Shown here: piece by piece, positions 1-7,343 of the stretch | How the letters are laid out: the number at the start of each line of letters is the position of its first letter | Numbering within the stretch: position 1 is the stretch's first letter | Assembly (NCBI GenBank): GCA_018969885.1 | Contig: JAGWXN010000090.1 | Location: forward strand, 1 to 10,953 | Length of the DNA: 10,953 nucleotides | Source of the DNA: Betaproteobacteria bacterium | Lineage (GTDB): Bacteria > Pseudomonadota > Gammaproteobacteria > Burkholderiales > Burkholderiaceae | Direction of reading: 5' to 3' | Notes under the pieces: model-generated | Seen by the model: the letters and a program-made list of their open reading frames with translations, nothing else | The model's database searches: none | What the model was told of the DNA's origin: nothing | Made by a program: the position numbers and the translations under genes

Positions 1-13
1 TACGGGTTCGGGG

Positions 14-496
14 ATGGAGCTCATTTTGTGGCGGCATGCCGATGCAGGCGATTCGGTGGCGGATCCGCAGGAGGACCTGGAACGCCGTCTGACAGACCGC
101 GGTCGCCGTCAGGCGTCCCGGGTCGCGCGCTGGCTCGAGTCGCGGCTGCCTGATCGCTGCGTGGTCTACAGCAGTCCGGCACCGCGGGCGCGAGAGACCG
201 CCGAGGCGCTCGGGGTCAAGGTGCGGATCGACGAGCGCCTGGCTCCCGGTGCTGGCGGGGACACGGTGCTTCAGGTGGCGGGCTGGCCCGGTAAGGATGG
301 GAGTGACGGCAAGAGCCGCCATGTGCTGATCATCGGCCATCAGCCTTCTCTTGGCGAGGCGTTCGGTCTCGCGCTATCGGGGCAGGCCGCGCGATGGACA
401 CTCCGCAAGGGTTCGCTGGTGTGGCTGGTGAGCCGCACAACGGACACCGGCCCGTCGGTTTACCTGCGCGCAGCGATCGGGCCTGAACTCGCCTGA
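14..496 (+). CDS. sixA: SixA-type phosphohistidine phosphatase (histidine phosphatase superfamily)
   Basis: This 160-residue cytoplasmic protein of the histidine phosphatase (phosphoglycerate mutase-like) superfamily is about the same length as E. coli SixA. The catalytic RHA motif sits at the extreme N-terminus (LWRHADAG, His8 the likely phospho-acceptor). An early SSPAPRARETAE segment supplies the usual arginine, and the second histidine is in IIGHQPSL (His109). No signal peptide or extra domain is present, as expected for the short SixA branch. SixA removes phosphate from phosphohistidine, classically on HPt domains or the nitrogen phosphotransferase system. The partner here is unknown. 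The gene converges on ppx with only 25 bases between the stops. ATG at 14 places the motif correctly, but the frame stays open to the window edge, so a slightly earlier start cannot be excluded. Family call firm; substrate unknown. Confidence 0.9.
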   Translation: MELILWRHADAGDSVADPQEDLERRLTDRGRRQASRVARWLESRLPDRCVVYSSPAPRARETAEALGVKVRIDERLAPGAGGDTVLQVAGWPGKDGSDGKSRHVLIIGHQPSLGEAFGLALSGQAARWTLRKGSLVWLVSRTTDTGPSVYLRAAIGPELA

Positions 497-521
497 AGCG
501 CGGATCCGCAGCCCTGTCTGC

Positions 522-2024
522 CTACAGCTCGCGGATTTCGAGCTGGGTAAGTAGCCGCTGCTCGGTCCAGCGGGCTGATTCATCAATGAAATCTTCGCGG
601 GCCTCGGGATGGGCGTCCAGCCAGTCGCGCGCAATCTCGATTCGTGCCGAGCCCTGGCGAAAAAACAGCGCCGGCAGAGGTGGCGCGTGCTCATCGCCCG
701 TGGAGTGGCGCTCGAGCAGCACGGCGAGTCGCAGGGCGAGCACGGACAACCATGCGAGCTCGCCCGCCACCAGTCCGCGGAGCTTGCGCAGCCCACCGGT
801 CTGCGCCAGGACGAGCGCCGACAGGGCGCCCTGTTCAGCATCGTTAAAGCCCGGCATGTCGGCGTGGCGCAGCATGTAGGCGGCGTGCCGGTGGTAATTC
901 TCGTCGGCGATGATTCGACCTGCATCGGCCAAGCGAGCGGCCCAACCAAGCAGCGCACGGCGCTCCAGGCGCTCCTCGCGCACCGCGCGCGCCGCCTGGT
1001 CGTAGAGCGCGCAGGCCATCTCGGCAACTCGCCGGCTTTGCGCCAGATCAATCTGGTAACGGCTCTGCAGTCGCGTCACGGTCTGCTCGCGAATGTCGGC
1101 GCCGGCAAGCTCTGACCAGAGCTCAATCAGGATACCGTCGCGCAACGCCGCCTCGCAGTAGTCGATGGTGTCGATACCGAACTCGTCGAACACGGCTGTC
1201 ATCACGGCGAGGCCGCCCGCAATCACCGCGCGGCGATCGGGCTTGATCTGCACGAACACCGGCGACTCATTGATCGGTGCGGCAAACAACGCCCGGCGCA
1301 ATTGGGCCAGGGCGAGTCGGTCCAGAACGGGTGAGCCCAACGCGTAGCGTGCGAGCTGCGAGAGCGCCTTGGCGGTCCCCGAGGTGCCGACCGCGTGATC
1401 CCAGCCCAACGCCCGCGCCCGGCGCGCAACCGGCGCGAAGCGCTGCTTGAGCTGGCGCAACGCCCGATCAAACCTGCGCTCGTCGGCCACGCCTCCCTCG
1501 AAATGCGCAAGCGTCGTGTTGACGCAACCCACGTCGATCGAATCGAGCATCAGGGGATCATCATGCACACCCAGAATGCATTCGGTTGATCCTCCCCCGA
1601 TATCGATCACCAGGCGCCGGCGGCCATCACCCAGGGCGTGCGAGGCCCCGACCCAGATCAGACGTGCTTCCTCATGACCCGTGATCACCTCGATCGGGTA
1701 GCCGAGAACGGCCTGAGCGTCGGCAAGAAAATCGGCCGAGTTCTGCGCCACCCGAAGCGTGTTGGTGGCGACCGCCCGCACCGCCTGCGGCGCGAAGGCG
1801 CGCAGCCGGTCGCTGAAGACGCTTAATGCCTCGAGGCCCCGCATCCGCGACTCGGCATCCAGCCGGCGCTCGGTATCGAGCCCTGCCGCGAGCCGGACGC
1901 TGCGCTTGACGCTGTCGATGGCGCGCACCGATGGCGCAACACCATTACCCGTGGTGCGGGCGATCAGCAACCGGAAGCTGTTCGATCCAAGATCGATTGC
2001 GGCAAGCAGGGAGGACTCCGACAT
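522..2024 (-). CDS. ppx: Exopolyphosphatase, Ppx/GppA family
   Basis: This 500-residue enzyme releases terminal phosphate from polyphosphate; family members may also hydrolyse pppGpp. It has the actin-like ASKHA fold: phosphate loop IDLGSNSFRL near residues 10-19, the acidic catalytic segment GHEEARL (Glu118/Glu119, matching the catalytic NEEARL of E. coli Ppx), and the second phosphate loop DIGGGSTE at 141-148. An HD-like helical C-terminal region follows. E. coli Ppx is 513 residues, so this is full length. I chose the ATG at 2024-2022 because it puts the phosphate loop at residue 10 and has AAGG about 12 bases upstream. The longer frame, starting at 2153, would read through the operator region and adds unconserved residues. 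It is divergent from ppk, with a putative minus-strand Pho box (2060-2077) upstream. GppA is the alternative name, but the ppk neighbour favours Ppx. Confidence 0.93.
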   Translation of the reverse strand: MSESSLLAAIDLGSNSFRLLIARTTGNGVAPSVRAIDSVKRSVRLAAGLDTERRLDAESRMRGLEALSVFSDRLRAFAPQAVRAVATNTLRVAQNSADFLADAQAVLGYPIEVITGHEEARLIWVGASHALGDGRRRLVIDIGGGSTECILGVHDDPLMLDSIDVGCVNTTLAHFEGGVADERRFDRALRQLKQRFAPVARRARALGWDHAVGTSGTAKALSQLARYALGSPVLDRLALAQLRRALFAAPINESPVFVQIKPDRRAVIAGGLAVMTAVFDEFGIDTIDYCEAALRDGILIELWSELAGADIREQTVTRLQSRYQIDLAQSRRVAEMACALYDQAARAVREERLERRALLGWAARLADAGRIIADENYHRHAAYMLRHADMPGFNDAEQGALSALVLAQTGGLRKLRGLVAGELAWLSVLALRLAVLLERHSTGDEHAPPLPALFFRQGSARIEIARDWLDAHPEAREDFIDESARWTEQRLLTQLEIREL

Positions 2025-2059
2025 CGGTGAAAGGACCTTGACGATGATCGGGCGCGAGT

Positions 2060-2077
2060 ATGACAGTGCCTTGACTG
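2060..2077 (-). promoter_or_regulatory. Putative Pho box directed at ppx
   Basis: Read on the minus strand the site is CAGTCAA-GGCA-CTGTCAT. Against the PhoB consensus CTGTCAT-N4-CTGTCAT the first half matches 5 of 7 and the second 7 of 7, with exact 11-base periodicity. GATCAT at 2049-2044 (4/6 to TATAAT) lies ten bases after the box, the spacing seen at E. coli phoA. A start from there would leave a very short leader in front of the ATG at 2024, which is a weakness. PhoB binding is inferred. Confidence 0.5.
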
Positions 2078-2089
2078 CCGTGCAGCATC

Positions 2090-2107
2090 CCGTCATCAAA
2101 CCGTCAT
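2090..2107 (+). promoter_or_regulatory. Putative Pho box directed at ppk
   Basis: The site reads CCGTCAT-CAAA-CCGTCAT, each half matching the PhoB half-site CTGTCAT at 6 of 7 positions with an AT-rich four-base spacer. It lies 60 bases before the ppk start. CACACT at 2118-2123 sits where a -10 would be expected but matches only 3 of 6. The match to PhoB-type operators is strong; actual binding is inferred. Confidence 0.65.
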
Positions 2108-2167
2108 TCTCGGGGGCCACACTGTTTGGCCACCGTGAAAAGGAACTGGCCATTGGCCGGACGCGCC

Positions 2168-4240
2168 ATGAATACGCTCTCCTCCGATCTCTGCAGCCGG
2201 CTGCTTAACCGCGAGCAGGGCATCCTGCGGTTCAATGAACGGGTGCTTGCAATGGCCGATGATGCGTCCGTGCCGCTCCTCGAGCGACTGCGCTACGTGA
2301 CCATCGTGAGCAATAACCTGGACGAGCTGTTCGAGATCAGGGTGGCGGAGCTACAGCAGATCGCCCGTCTGGGCCGGGACGATTCCCCCGCCGCGTCTGC
2401 AAGCCTTGAGGCCATCAGCCGCTCTGCGCGCGCACTGGTCGACCGGCAGTACACGCTGCTCAATGACACGCTCAAGCCGCTGCTCGCCGCCGAAGGCATC
2501 GTGATCCACCTGATGGTGGACTGGAACGATACCCAGCGGCAGTGGGCAAGCGAAGTGTTCGACCGCGAGGTCGAGCCGCTCCTCACGCCGATCGCGCTCG
2601 ACCCGGCGCATCCGTTTCCGCGAATCCTGAACAAGAGCTTGAACTTCATTGTTGAGCTCGACGGTGAGGATGCTTTTGGCCGCCGTGCCGGCATCGCGAT
2701 TGTCCAGGCGCCTCGTGCGCTACCCCGGGTGCTGTCGGTGCCGCCCGAGGTGTCGGGCCACCCGCACGGCATGATGCTGCTCACCTCGATCGTGCAGGGT
2801 TTCGTGGGCAGGCTCTTCCCGGGCATGGCGGTGCGGGAGGTTCATCAGTTCCGGCTCACCCGAAACAGCGATCTGTTCGTTGATGACGAGGAAGTCACCG
2901 ACCTGCGCGAGGCGCTGCAAGGCGAACTGCTACAGCGCCAGTTTGGCGATGAGGTGAGGCTCGAGGTATCGGCCGATGCACCGGACCGACTGGTGGCCCG
3001 CCTTCTTAAGGAATTCGAGCTTGATGAGCGCGACTGTTATCGCTCAAAGGGGCCGGTCAATCTGGTGCGGCTCCAGCAGGTGATCAGCCTCGCTAACCGT
3101 CCTGACCTGCTGTTTCCTGCGTTCGAGCCACCGGTGCCAGCCGCGCTCCGCGGGCGTGACCTGTTCGCCGCCATCCGCAAGCACGACATCTTGCTGCATC
3201 ACCCCTACGAATCGTTCGCACCGGTGATGCGGTTCCTCACCAGCGCCGCGCGTGACCCCGACGTGGTGGCAATCAAGCAGACGGTCTATCGGACCGGGGA
3301 CGACTCGGCCCTCATGCAGGCGCTGATCGAGGCTGCGCGCGCAGGTAAAGAAGTCACGGTGGTGGTGGAATTGATGGCGCGGTTTGACGAACTGACCAAC
3401 ATCAACTGGGCCGCGCGTCTTGAAGAGGTCGGCGCGCATGTGGTCTACGGCGTGGTGGGCCATAAGACCCATGCCAAGATGGCGATGGTGCTCAGGCGCG
3501 AACGCGCCCGCAATGGGCAGACGGTGCTGCGTCGCTATGTTCACCTGGGCACAGGTAACTACCATCCGCGAACAGCGCGCCTCTACGAAGACTTCGGTCT
3601 GTTTACCGCTGATGAGGACATTTGTGCGGACGTCCATCAGGTGTTTCAGCGGCTCACGGGGCTTGGCGAACGCGGTCAACTGCGAGCGCTCGCCCAGTCG
3701 CCCTTCACGCTCCTCGAGATGGTGCTCGCGTCGATCAGGCGTGAGATCGATCATGCGAAGGCGGGACGCCCCGCCGCGATCTCGGCCAAGATCAATGCGC
3801 TCCTGTCGCAGCAGGTCATTGATGCGCTCTACGAAGCGAGCGCCGCGGGCGTGCAGATCGACCTGATCATTCGCGGTGTCTGCGCGCTCAAGCCTGGTGT
3901 GCCGGGGTTGAGCGACAACATCCGCGTGCGCTCCATCGTGGGCCGCTTTCTCGAACACAGCCGGGTGTTCGTGTTCCATAACGCTGGCGATCCTGCAGTC
4001 TGGCTCGCGTCCGCAGACTGGATGGATCGCAATCTGCTGAGGCGTGTTGAAGTGGCCTTTCCGGTGCGCGACCCCAAACTGCGCGAGCGGGTGATCGTCG
4101 AGGCGATCACCGTGCATCTGGGTGACAACGCTGATGCGTGGCTCATGGATGGCGACGGCAATTACCAGCGGAGCACGCCCAAGGGTAGAAGGCGTGGATA
4201 CCACTCGCAGCGCGAACTCATGAGGCGGCTCGCGGGCTGA
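2168..4240 (+). CDS. ppk: Polyphosphate kinase 1
   Basis: This 690-residue enzyme (E. coli PPK is 688) transfers the gamma phosphate of ATP to growing polyphosphate chains and runs in reverse at high ADP. The N-terminal region has the family signature LNREQGILRFNERVLAMA, followed by the head domain and two phospholipase-D-like catalytic domains. The phosphorylated histidine is in GHKTHAKM at residue 435, the same number as the E. coli active-site His435. The second conserved histidine is in LEHSRVFVFHN at residue 597 (E. coli His592). I chose the ATG at 2168: the longer frame begins at a TTG at 2126 and adds unconserved residues, while 2168 gives the family length. No strong Shine-Dalgarno is close to this start; AAAAGGAA lies about 20 bases away. 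The divergent neighbour ppx degrades the product. A putative Pho box lies 60 bases upstream. Function is confident. Confidence 0.96.
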   Translation: MNTLSSDLCSRLLNREQGILRFNERVLAMADDASVPLLERLRYVTIVSNNLDELFEIRVAELQQIARLGRDDSPAASASLEAISRSARALVDRQYTLLNDTLKPLLAAEGIVIHLMVDWNDTQRQWASEVFDREVEPLLTPIALDPAHPFPRILNKSLNFIVELDGEDAFGRRAGIAIVQAPRALPRVLSVPPEVSGHPHGMMLLTSIVQGFVGRLFPGMAVREVHQFRLTRNSDLFVDDEEVTDLREALQGELLQRQFGDEVRLEVSADAPDRLVARLLKEFELDERDCYRSKGPVNLVRLQQVISLANRPDLLFPAFEPPVPAALRGRDLFAAIRKHDILLHHPYESFAPVMRFLTSAARDPDVVAIKQTVYRTGDDSALMQALIEAARAGKEVTVVVELMARFDELTNINWAARLEEVGAHVVYGVVGHKTHAKMAMVLRRERARNGQTVLRRYVHLGTGNYHPRTARLYEDFGLFTADEDICADVHQVFQRLTGLGERGQLRALAQSPFTLLEMVLASIRREIDHAKAGRPAAISAKINALLSQQVIDALYEASAAGVQIDLIIRGVCALKPGVPGLSDNIRVRSIVGRFLEHSRVFVFHNAGDPAVWLASADWMDRNLLRRVEVAFPVRDPKLRERVIVEAITVHLGDNADAWLMDGDGNYQRSTPKGRRRGYHSQRELMRRLAG

Positions 4241-4264
4241 TTCGAGTGCTGCGGGCGCACCGCG

Positions 4265-4282
4265 TTGTCATCAAATTTTCAT
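4265..4282 (+). promoter_or_regulatory. Putative Pho box upstream of the PhoX-type phosphatase
   Basis: The site reads TTGTCAT-CAAA-TTTTCAT; its halves match CTGTCAT at 6 of 7 and 5 of 7 positions with exact spacing. One further 11-base step gives CGGTAAC at 4287-4293 (4 of 7), possibly a degenerate third half-site. CACATT at 4302-4307 (3/6) is a possible -10. The box is 66 bases before the ATG at 4349, and its CAAA spacer is identical to that of the ppk box. Confidence 0.6.
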
Positions 4283-4348
4283 GTTGCGGTAACGCTCGCG
4301 ACACATTCGCTTTCGACACTGGCGGTTTCTCAATCAGGAGCCAAAGTA

Positions 4349-6634
4349 ATGTCGCATTCGAATACCTCCCTTCCCGTCGAGAACACCTCGAACAACGAGC
4401 ATTTTCAGGACGTGCTTGCGCGCGGACTGGCGAACCCGTCGCGGCGCGCGATTTTGCGCGGCGGCGTCGGCCTCTCGGCCGCCAGCATGCTGCCCGTGAT
4501 GTCGGCCTGCGGAGGTACCGATGCGACGCAGATGAAGAGCCTTGCCGAGCCCATTGCAGCCGCCCAGATCAAGTTTAACGCGGTCGCGAAGAGCATTGCC
4601 GATTCCGTGGTTCTCCCGCCCGGTTACACCGCCAGGGTGCTTCATGCCACCGGTGACCCCATTGACGCCACGGTCGGCGCCTACACGAACTCGGGGAAAG
4701 AGGTGGACGACTGGTCCAAGCGGATCGGTGACCATCACGATGGGACGGAGCTCTTTTACATCGACGGCGCCGGCAAGGTGAGCCGTACCGCGCAGACCCG
4801 CGCCGTCCTCGCTGTGAACCATGAGAGCTCCGCCGATGCGCATTTCTTCCATCCGAACGGACAGACCTCGGGTACCAAGACCGGGCTCAAGTTCAGCCAG
4901 TTTGGTGCATGGGATGGTGGCGCTCGCCCTGCTCTCGAAGTGCTGAAAGAAATCAACCACCACGGTGTGTCGCTGGTGGAACTCGACCTGGCAGCGGGCG
5001 GCGGTATCAACGGCTACAAGCTCAATGGGGCGCTCAACCGGCGCGTCACGCCCAATACCGAGGTGGCAGTGACGGGTCCAGCCGCGCACCTCCCGGGGAT
5101 CAAGACGCTCTTCCGGACCAGGTTCAGCACCGATGGCTCGAAGGCACGCGGCACGTTGAACAACTGCGGCTCAGGGCCCACCCCCTGGGGAACCTTCCTT
5201 ACCTGTGAAGAAAACTGGGCCGTTTATTTCAACATGCCCGCGAATGCAACACTGCCTGACGCCAAGACGCTCGCTGGCCGTACGCGCTATGGCGTGGCCT
5301 CCACCGCCTTGGCTGGCGGCACGGGTAAGCTCCTCGGACAGGGTTGGCACACGCCACTCGATGCGGCCGGCGAAACCACGTTTGCGCGCTGGAATATTGA
5401 GGCATCGGGCGCCACGGCGGCAGACGACTTCCGTAACGAACCGCATACCTTTGGCTACAACCTCGAGATCGATCCCGCCAACCCGAACTCGGTGCCCGCC
5501 AAGCGCGTCGCAATGGGGCGCTTCGCCCACGAAGCCGTGGTCTACAGCAAGCTCGTGGCCGGCCAGCCCATTGCGTTCTACATGGGGTGCGATTCCCGTA
5601 ACGAATACATCTACAAATTCGTTTCGAAAGAGAGCTGGAATCCTCTTGATGCGGGCGGCGGCATGGCCGCCGGTGACAGGTACCTGAACGAAGGCAAGCT
5701 CTATGCTGCAAAGTTTAACGATGACGGTACCGGTCAGTGGCTGGAGCTTGACATCTCGGTGGCCGCCATCAAGAACTACACGGCGTTTGCGTTCACCAAC
5801 CAGGCCGAAGTGCTGGTCTTTACCCGCCATGCGGCCGATGCGGTGGGTGCCACCAAAATGGACCGCCCGGAGTGGGGGTCGGTGAACCCCGCCAATGGCG
5901 AGGTGTACTTCTGCCTCACCAACAACAACTCCACCAACCGCAAACCCGGCACGACCAACGCTGCCAACCCTCGCGCCTATGAGGATCCAGACGGCAACAA
6001 GGGATCGGGCAACCCCAACGGTCACATCATCCGCTTCCGCGAATCGAACAATGCCTCGACCGCGACCACTTTCGAGTGGGACATCTTCGTGTTTGGCTCC
6101 GAGGAAGACGCCCCGAAAGACTCCGTCAACCTGTCGCAGCTCACCGCAAATAATTCATTCTCTTCACCCGACGGGCTCTGGTTCAGCCCCGTGACCGGCA
6201 TTCTCTGGATTCAGACCGATGATGGCGCGTTCACTGACGAGACCAACTGCATGCTGCTCGCCTCAGTGCCTGGCGCCGTGGGTGACGGCGGAATCTGGGC
6301 GGTGCCCAATTCGATGGCGGGTACCACCGCAACCCAGACCACGTTTGTAGGGGGCCTGCTAGGTGAGTCGCGGTTGCGTCGCTTCCTCGTGGCACCCAAG
6401 GGTTCAGAGGTGACGGGCATTACCGAAACCGCCGACGGCAAGACGCTTCTGGTCAATATCCAGCATCCTGGTGAAGATACCCCTGCCATCGGGGCAGGCG
6501 CGAACTTCAGCTTCCAGAGCCAGTGGCCCGGCAATGGCGTGATGACCGGTGTGGCGGGCTATGGGGTGACAGGACGGCCTCGTTCCGCGACGATCGTGAT
6601 CACGCGCACCGACGGGGGCGTGATCGGCCGCTAA
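4349..6634 (+). CDS. phoX: PhoX-type (DUF839) alkaline phosphatase, Tat-exported
   Basis: The 761-residue product resembles PhoX/DUF839 beta-propeller phosphatases, metal enzymes that release phosphate from organic esters outside the cytoplasm. Family-type segments are AVNHES, the GPTPWGTFLTCEENW stretch with Cys286 and Glu287/Glu288 (the TCEEN motif, whose cysteine is an iron ligand in characterised PhoX), and SSPDGLWF near the C-terminus. Residues 31-37 (SRRAILR) are a twin-arginine motif followed by a hydrophobic stretch. This ends at MSAC (Cys54), so it may be a Tat lipoprotein, though Met at -3 is atypical. I chose ATG 4349 because CAGGAG ends 8 bases upstream. The longer frame would start at a TTG inside the putative Pho box. 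The gene follows ppk by 108 bases with its own operator-like site, so it can be transcribed independently. The specific substrate is unproven. Confidence 0.85.
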   Translation: MSHSNTSLPVENTSNNEHFQDVLARGLANPSRRAILRGGVGLSAASMLPVMSACGGTDATQMKSLAEPIAAAQIKFNAVAKSIADSVVLPPGYTARVLHATGDPIDATVGAYTNSGKEVDDWSKRIGDHHDGTELFYIDGAGKVSRTAQTRAVLAVNHESSADAHFFHPNGQTSGTKTGLKFSQFGAWDGGARPALEVLKEINHHGVSLVELDLAAGGGINGYKLNGALNRRVTPNTEVAVTGPAAHLPGIKTLFRTRFSTDGSKARGTLNNCGSGPTPWGTFLTCEENWAVYFNMPANATLPDAKTLAGRTRYGVASTALAGGTGKLLGQGWHTPLDAAGETTFARWNIEASGATAADDFRNEPHTFGYNLEIDPANPNSVPAKRVAMGRFAHEAVVYSKLVAGQPIAFYMGCDSRNEYIYKFVSKESWNPLDAGGGMAAGDRYLNEGKLYAAKFNDDGTGQWLELDISVAAIKNYTAFAFTNQAEVLVFTRHAADAVGATKMDRPEWGSVNPANGEVYFCLTNNNSTNRKPGTTNAANPRAYEDPDGNKGSGNPNGHIIRFRESNNASTATTFEWDIFVFGSEEDAPKDSVNLSQLTANNSFSSPDGLWFSPVTGILWIQTDDGAFTDETNCMLLASVPGAVGDGGIWAVPNSMAGTTATQTTFVGGLLGESRLRRFLVAPKGSEVTGITETADGKTLLVNIQHPGEDTPAIGAGANFSFQSQWPGNGVMTGVAGYGVTGRPRSATIVITRTDGGVIGR

Positions 6635-6652
6635 GCAGCAGGCAAGCGGATC

Positions 6653-6673
6653 GGGCCCGCCTCGCGCGGGCCC
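6653..6673. terminator. GC-rich hairpin after the PhoX-type gene
   Basis: GGGCCCGC and GCGGGCCC form a perfect 8-bp stem with a 5-base loop, 18 bases after the phoX stop and about 40 bases beyond the sodB-remnant stop on the other strand. The position between convergent genes suggests a bidirectional terminator. Neither strand has a T-tract, so it is not a canonical intrinsic terminator. A second smaller stem (GAGCA/TGCTC, 6699-6714) overlaps the sodB stop. Confidence 0.4.
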
Positions 6674-6712
6674 GGCCAGCGCCTGGGCTCGCCAACCCGA
6701 GCAATCGGCTGC

Positions 6713-7000
6713 TCAGCCCGCCTCGAAATTCGCCTGCGCGAACCGCCAGTTCACCAAGTGGTCGAGGTAGGTCTCGACCAAGCGTTGGCGGGCGTTTCGA
6801 TAGTTGATGTAATAGGCGTGTTCCCACACATCAAGGGTGATGAGCGGGCAGTGCGCCGAGACGAGCGGCGTCTCTGCATCAGCCGTGTTGATAAGGGCGA
6901 CCTCGCCGGTTCGCCTTCGTACCATCCAGGTCCAGCCAGCGCCGAAGTTGCCGGTGGCCCGCTGGATGAACGCCTCGCGAAATCCCGGGTGGACAAGCAC
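6713..7000 (-). pseudogene. sodB: Iron superoxide dismutase, C-terminal half only
   Basis: About 89 residues, beginning at the phenylalanine codon 6982-6980, match the C-terminal domain of Fe-type superoxide dismutase: GNFGAGWTWMV, then a DAETPL loop, LDVWEHAYYINYRNAR and LVNWRFAQANF at the end. The last two metal ligands (Asp and His of DVWEHAYY) are present. The N-terminal helical domain, about 100 of the usual 190-odd residues and carrying the first two histidine ligands, is absent in every frame upstream, so the product cannot form the metal site. Upstream of the homology the frame has six codons from GTG at 7000 that belong to an inverted copy of the RidA gene start, preceded by an in-frame TGA at 7009-7007. 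The break therefore looks like a rearrangement or deletion, not a simple frameshift. The remaining half is well conserved, suggesting a recent event or an assembly join. Confidence 0.85.
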
Positions 7001-7029
7001 CCGCGCTCATCGCACGCACCCTTTTCGCA
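6979..7029 (-). repeat. Inverted repeat, left arm: duplicate of the RidA start region
   Basis: Read on the minus strand, this 51-base sequence matches 7321-7371 of the plus strand at 48 positions. It contains a Shine-Dalgarno (AAAAGGG), an ATG at 7010-7008 and codons for MSAGACPPGIS. The frame from this ATG runs 43 codons to 6879, out of frame with sodB, and so would give a meaningless chimeric peptide. Weaker similarity continues about 19 bases further toward higher coordinates (about 13/19). Beyond the other end a shared CGAGGCG occurs after a small gap. The sodB homology begins at this edge. Confidence 0.85.
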
Positions 7030-7320
7030 TGTACCTTTTTCGCGAGCGCACGCGCATCGGGCGCATTCAATGTTCAGGTCGAGTATGCCCGCCGAGCGCA
7101 AACCCCGCTTGCGGTGCCGATTTCACTTTTGCCCCGGATCAGGCAACATTGGCCCCGGCCTGCTCCCGGGTGGGCCCATCTGGCCGGACCGGTTGGCGAT
7201 GTGCCGGGTCGGTGATTTTCCAATGATGCTCAGAGGAGTGCCAGCGCATGGGTCGGGTTATGCAAATGTTGCCGCTATCTAGGGGGAGTGAGCAGGAAGG
7301 GCGCGCGCGAGAAACAGATG
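7030..7320. other. Non-coding spacer between the inverted repeat arms
   Basis: In this 291-base stretch I find no recognisable protein, RNA gene or transposase remnant. The open frames crossing it have no family-like sequence. It contains a small CGCAA/TTGCG stem, a stray copy of TCCCGGGTGG (7164-7173) also found in the left repeat arm, and near the right end a Shine-Dalgarno-led short frame described separately. The promoter of the catabolic operon should lie here, but I find no convincing -35/-10 pair. Confidence 0.6.
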
Positions 7321-7343
7321 TGCGAAAAGGGTGCGTGCAATGA
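7248..7343 (+). CDS. Possible 31-residue leader ORF coupled to the RidA gene
   Basis: An ATG at 7248 is preceded at 9 bases by a strong Shine-Dalgarno (AGAGGAG, 7232-7238). The frame runs 31 codons to a TGA at 7341-7343 that overlaps the RidA ATG at 7340 as ATGA, the arrangement used for translational coupling in the operon downstream. The peptide is short, polar and basic, with no recognisable similarity and no obvious run of one amino acid, so an attenuator is not indicated. It may be a coupling leader or a chance frame, and its 3' part runs through the repeat arm. Confidence 0.25.
   Translation: MGRVMQMLPLSRGSEQEGRARETDVRKGCVQ

Noticed and set aside
500..509. Perfect 10-base palindrome GCGGATCCGC between sixA and ppx
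   Set aside because: It has no loop and no T-tract, so it is not a convincing terminator, and short GC palindromes are common in this composition.
2025..2153. N-terminal extension of ppx by 43 codons
   Set aside because: It would be translated through the operator region and precedes the conserved phosphate loop by too much. The ATG at 2024 fits the family better.
3044..4204. 386-codon open frame on the minus strand inside ppk
   Set aside because: It is exactly antisense to a strongly conserved enzyme. Its translation shows no family-like sequence, and it is explained by GC-rich codon use leaving the opposite frame open.
4334..6025. Several long minus-strand frames across the PhoX-type gene
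   Set aside because: They overlap one another and the conserved plus-strand gene, with composition typical of shadow frames.
7182..7197. Sigma-54-like TGGC...TTGG upstream of the RidA operon
   Set aside because: The spacing between the GG and the TTG element is off by one, and the GC doublet of the -12 element is not intact.
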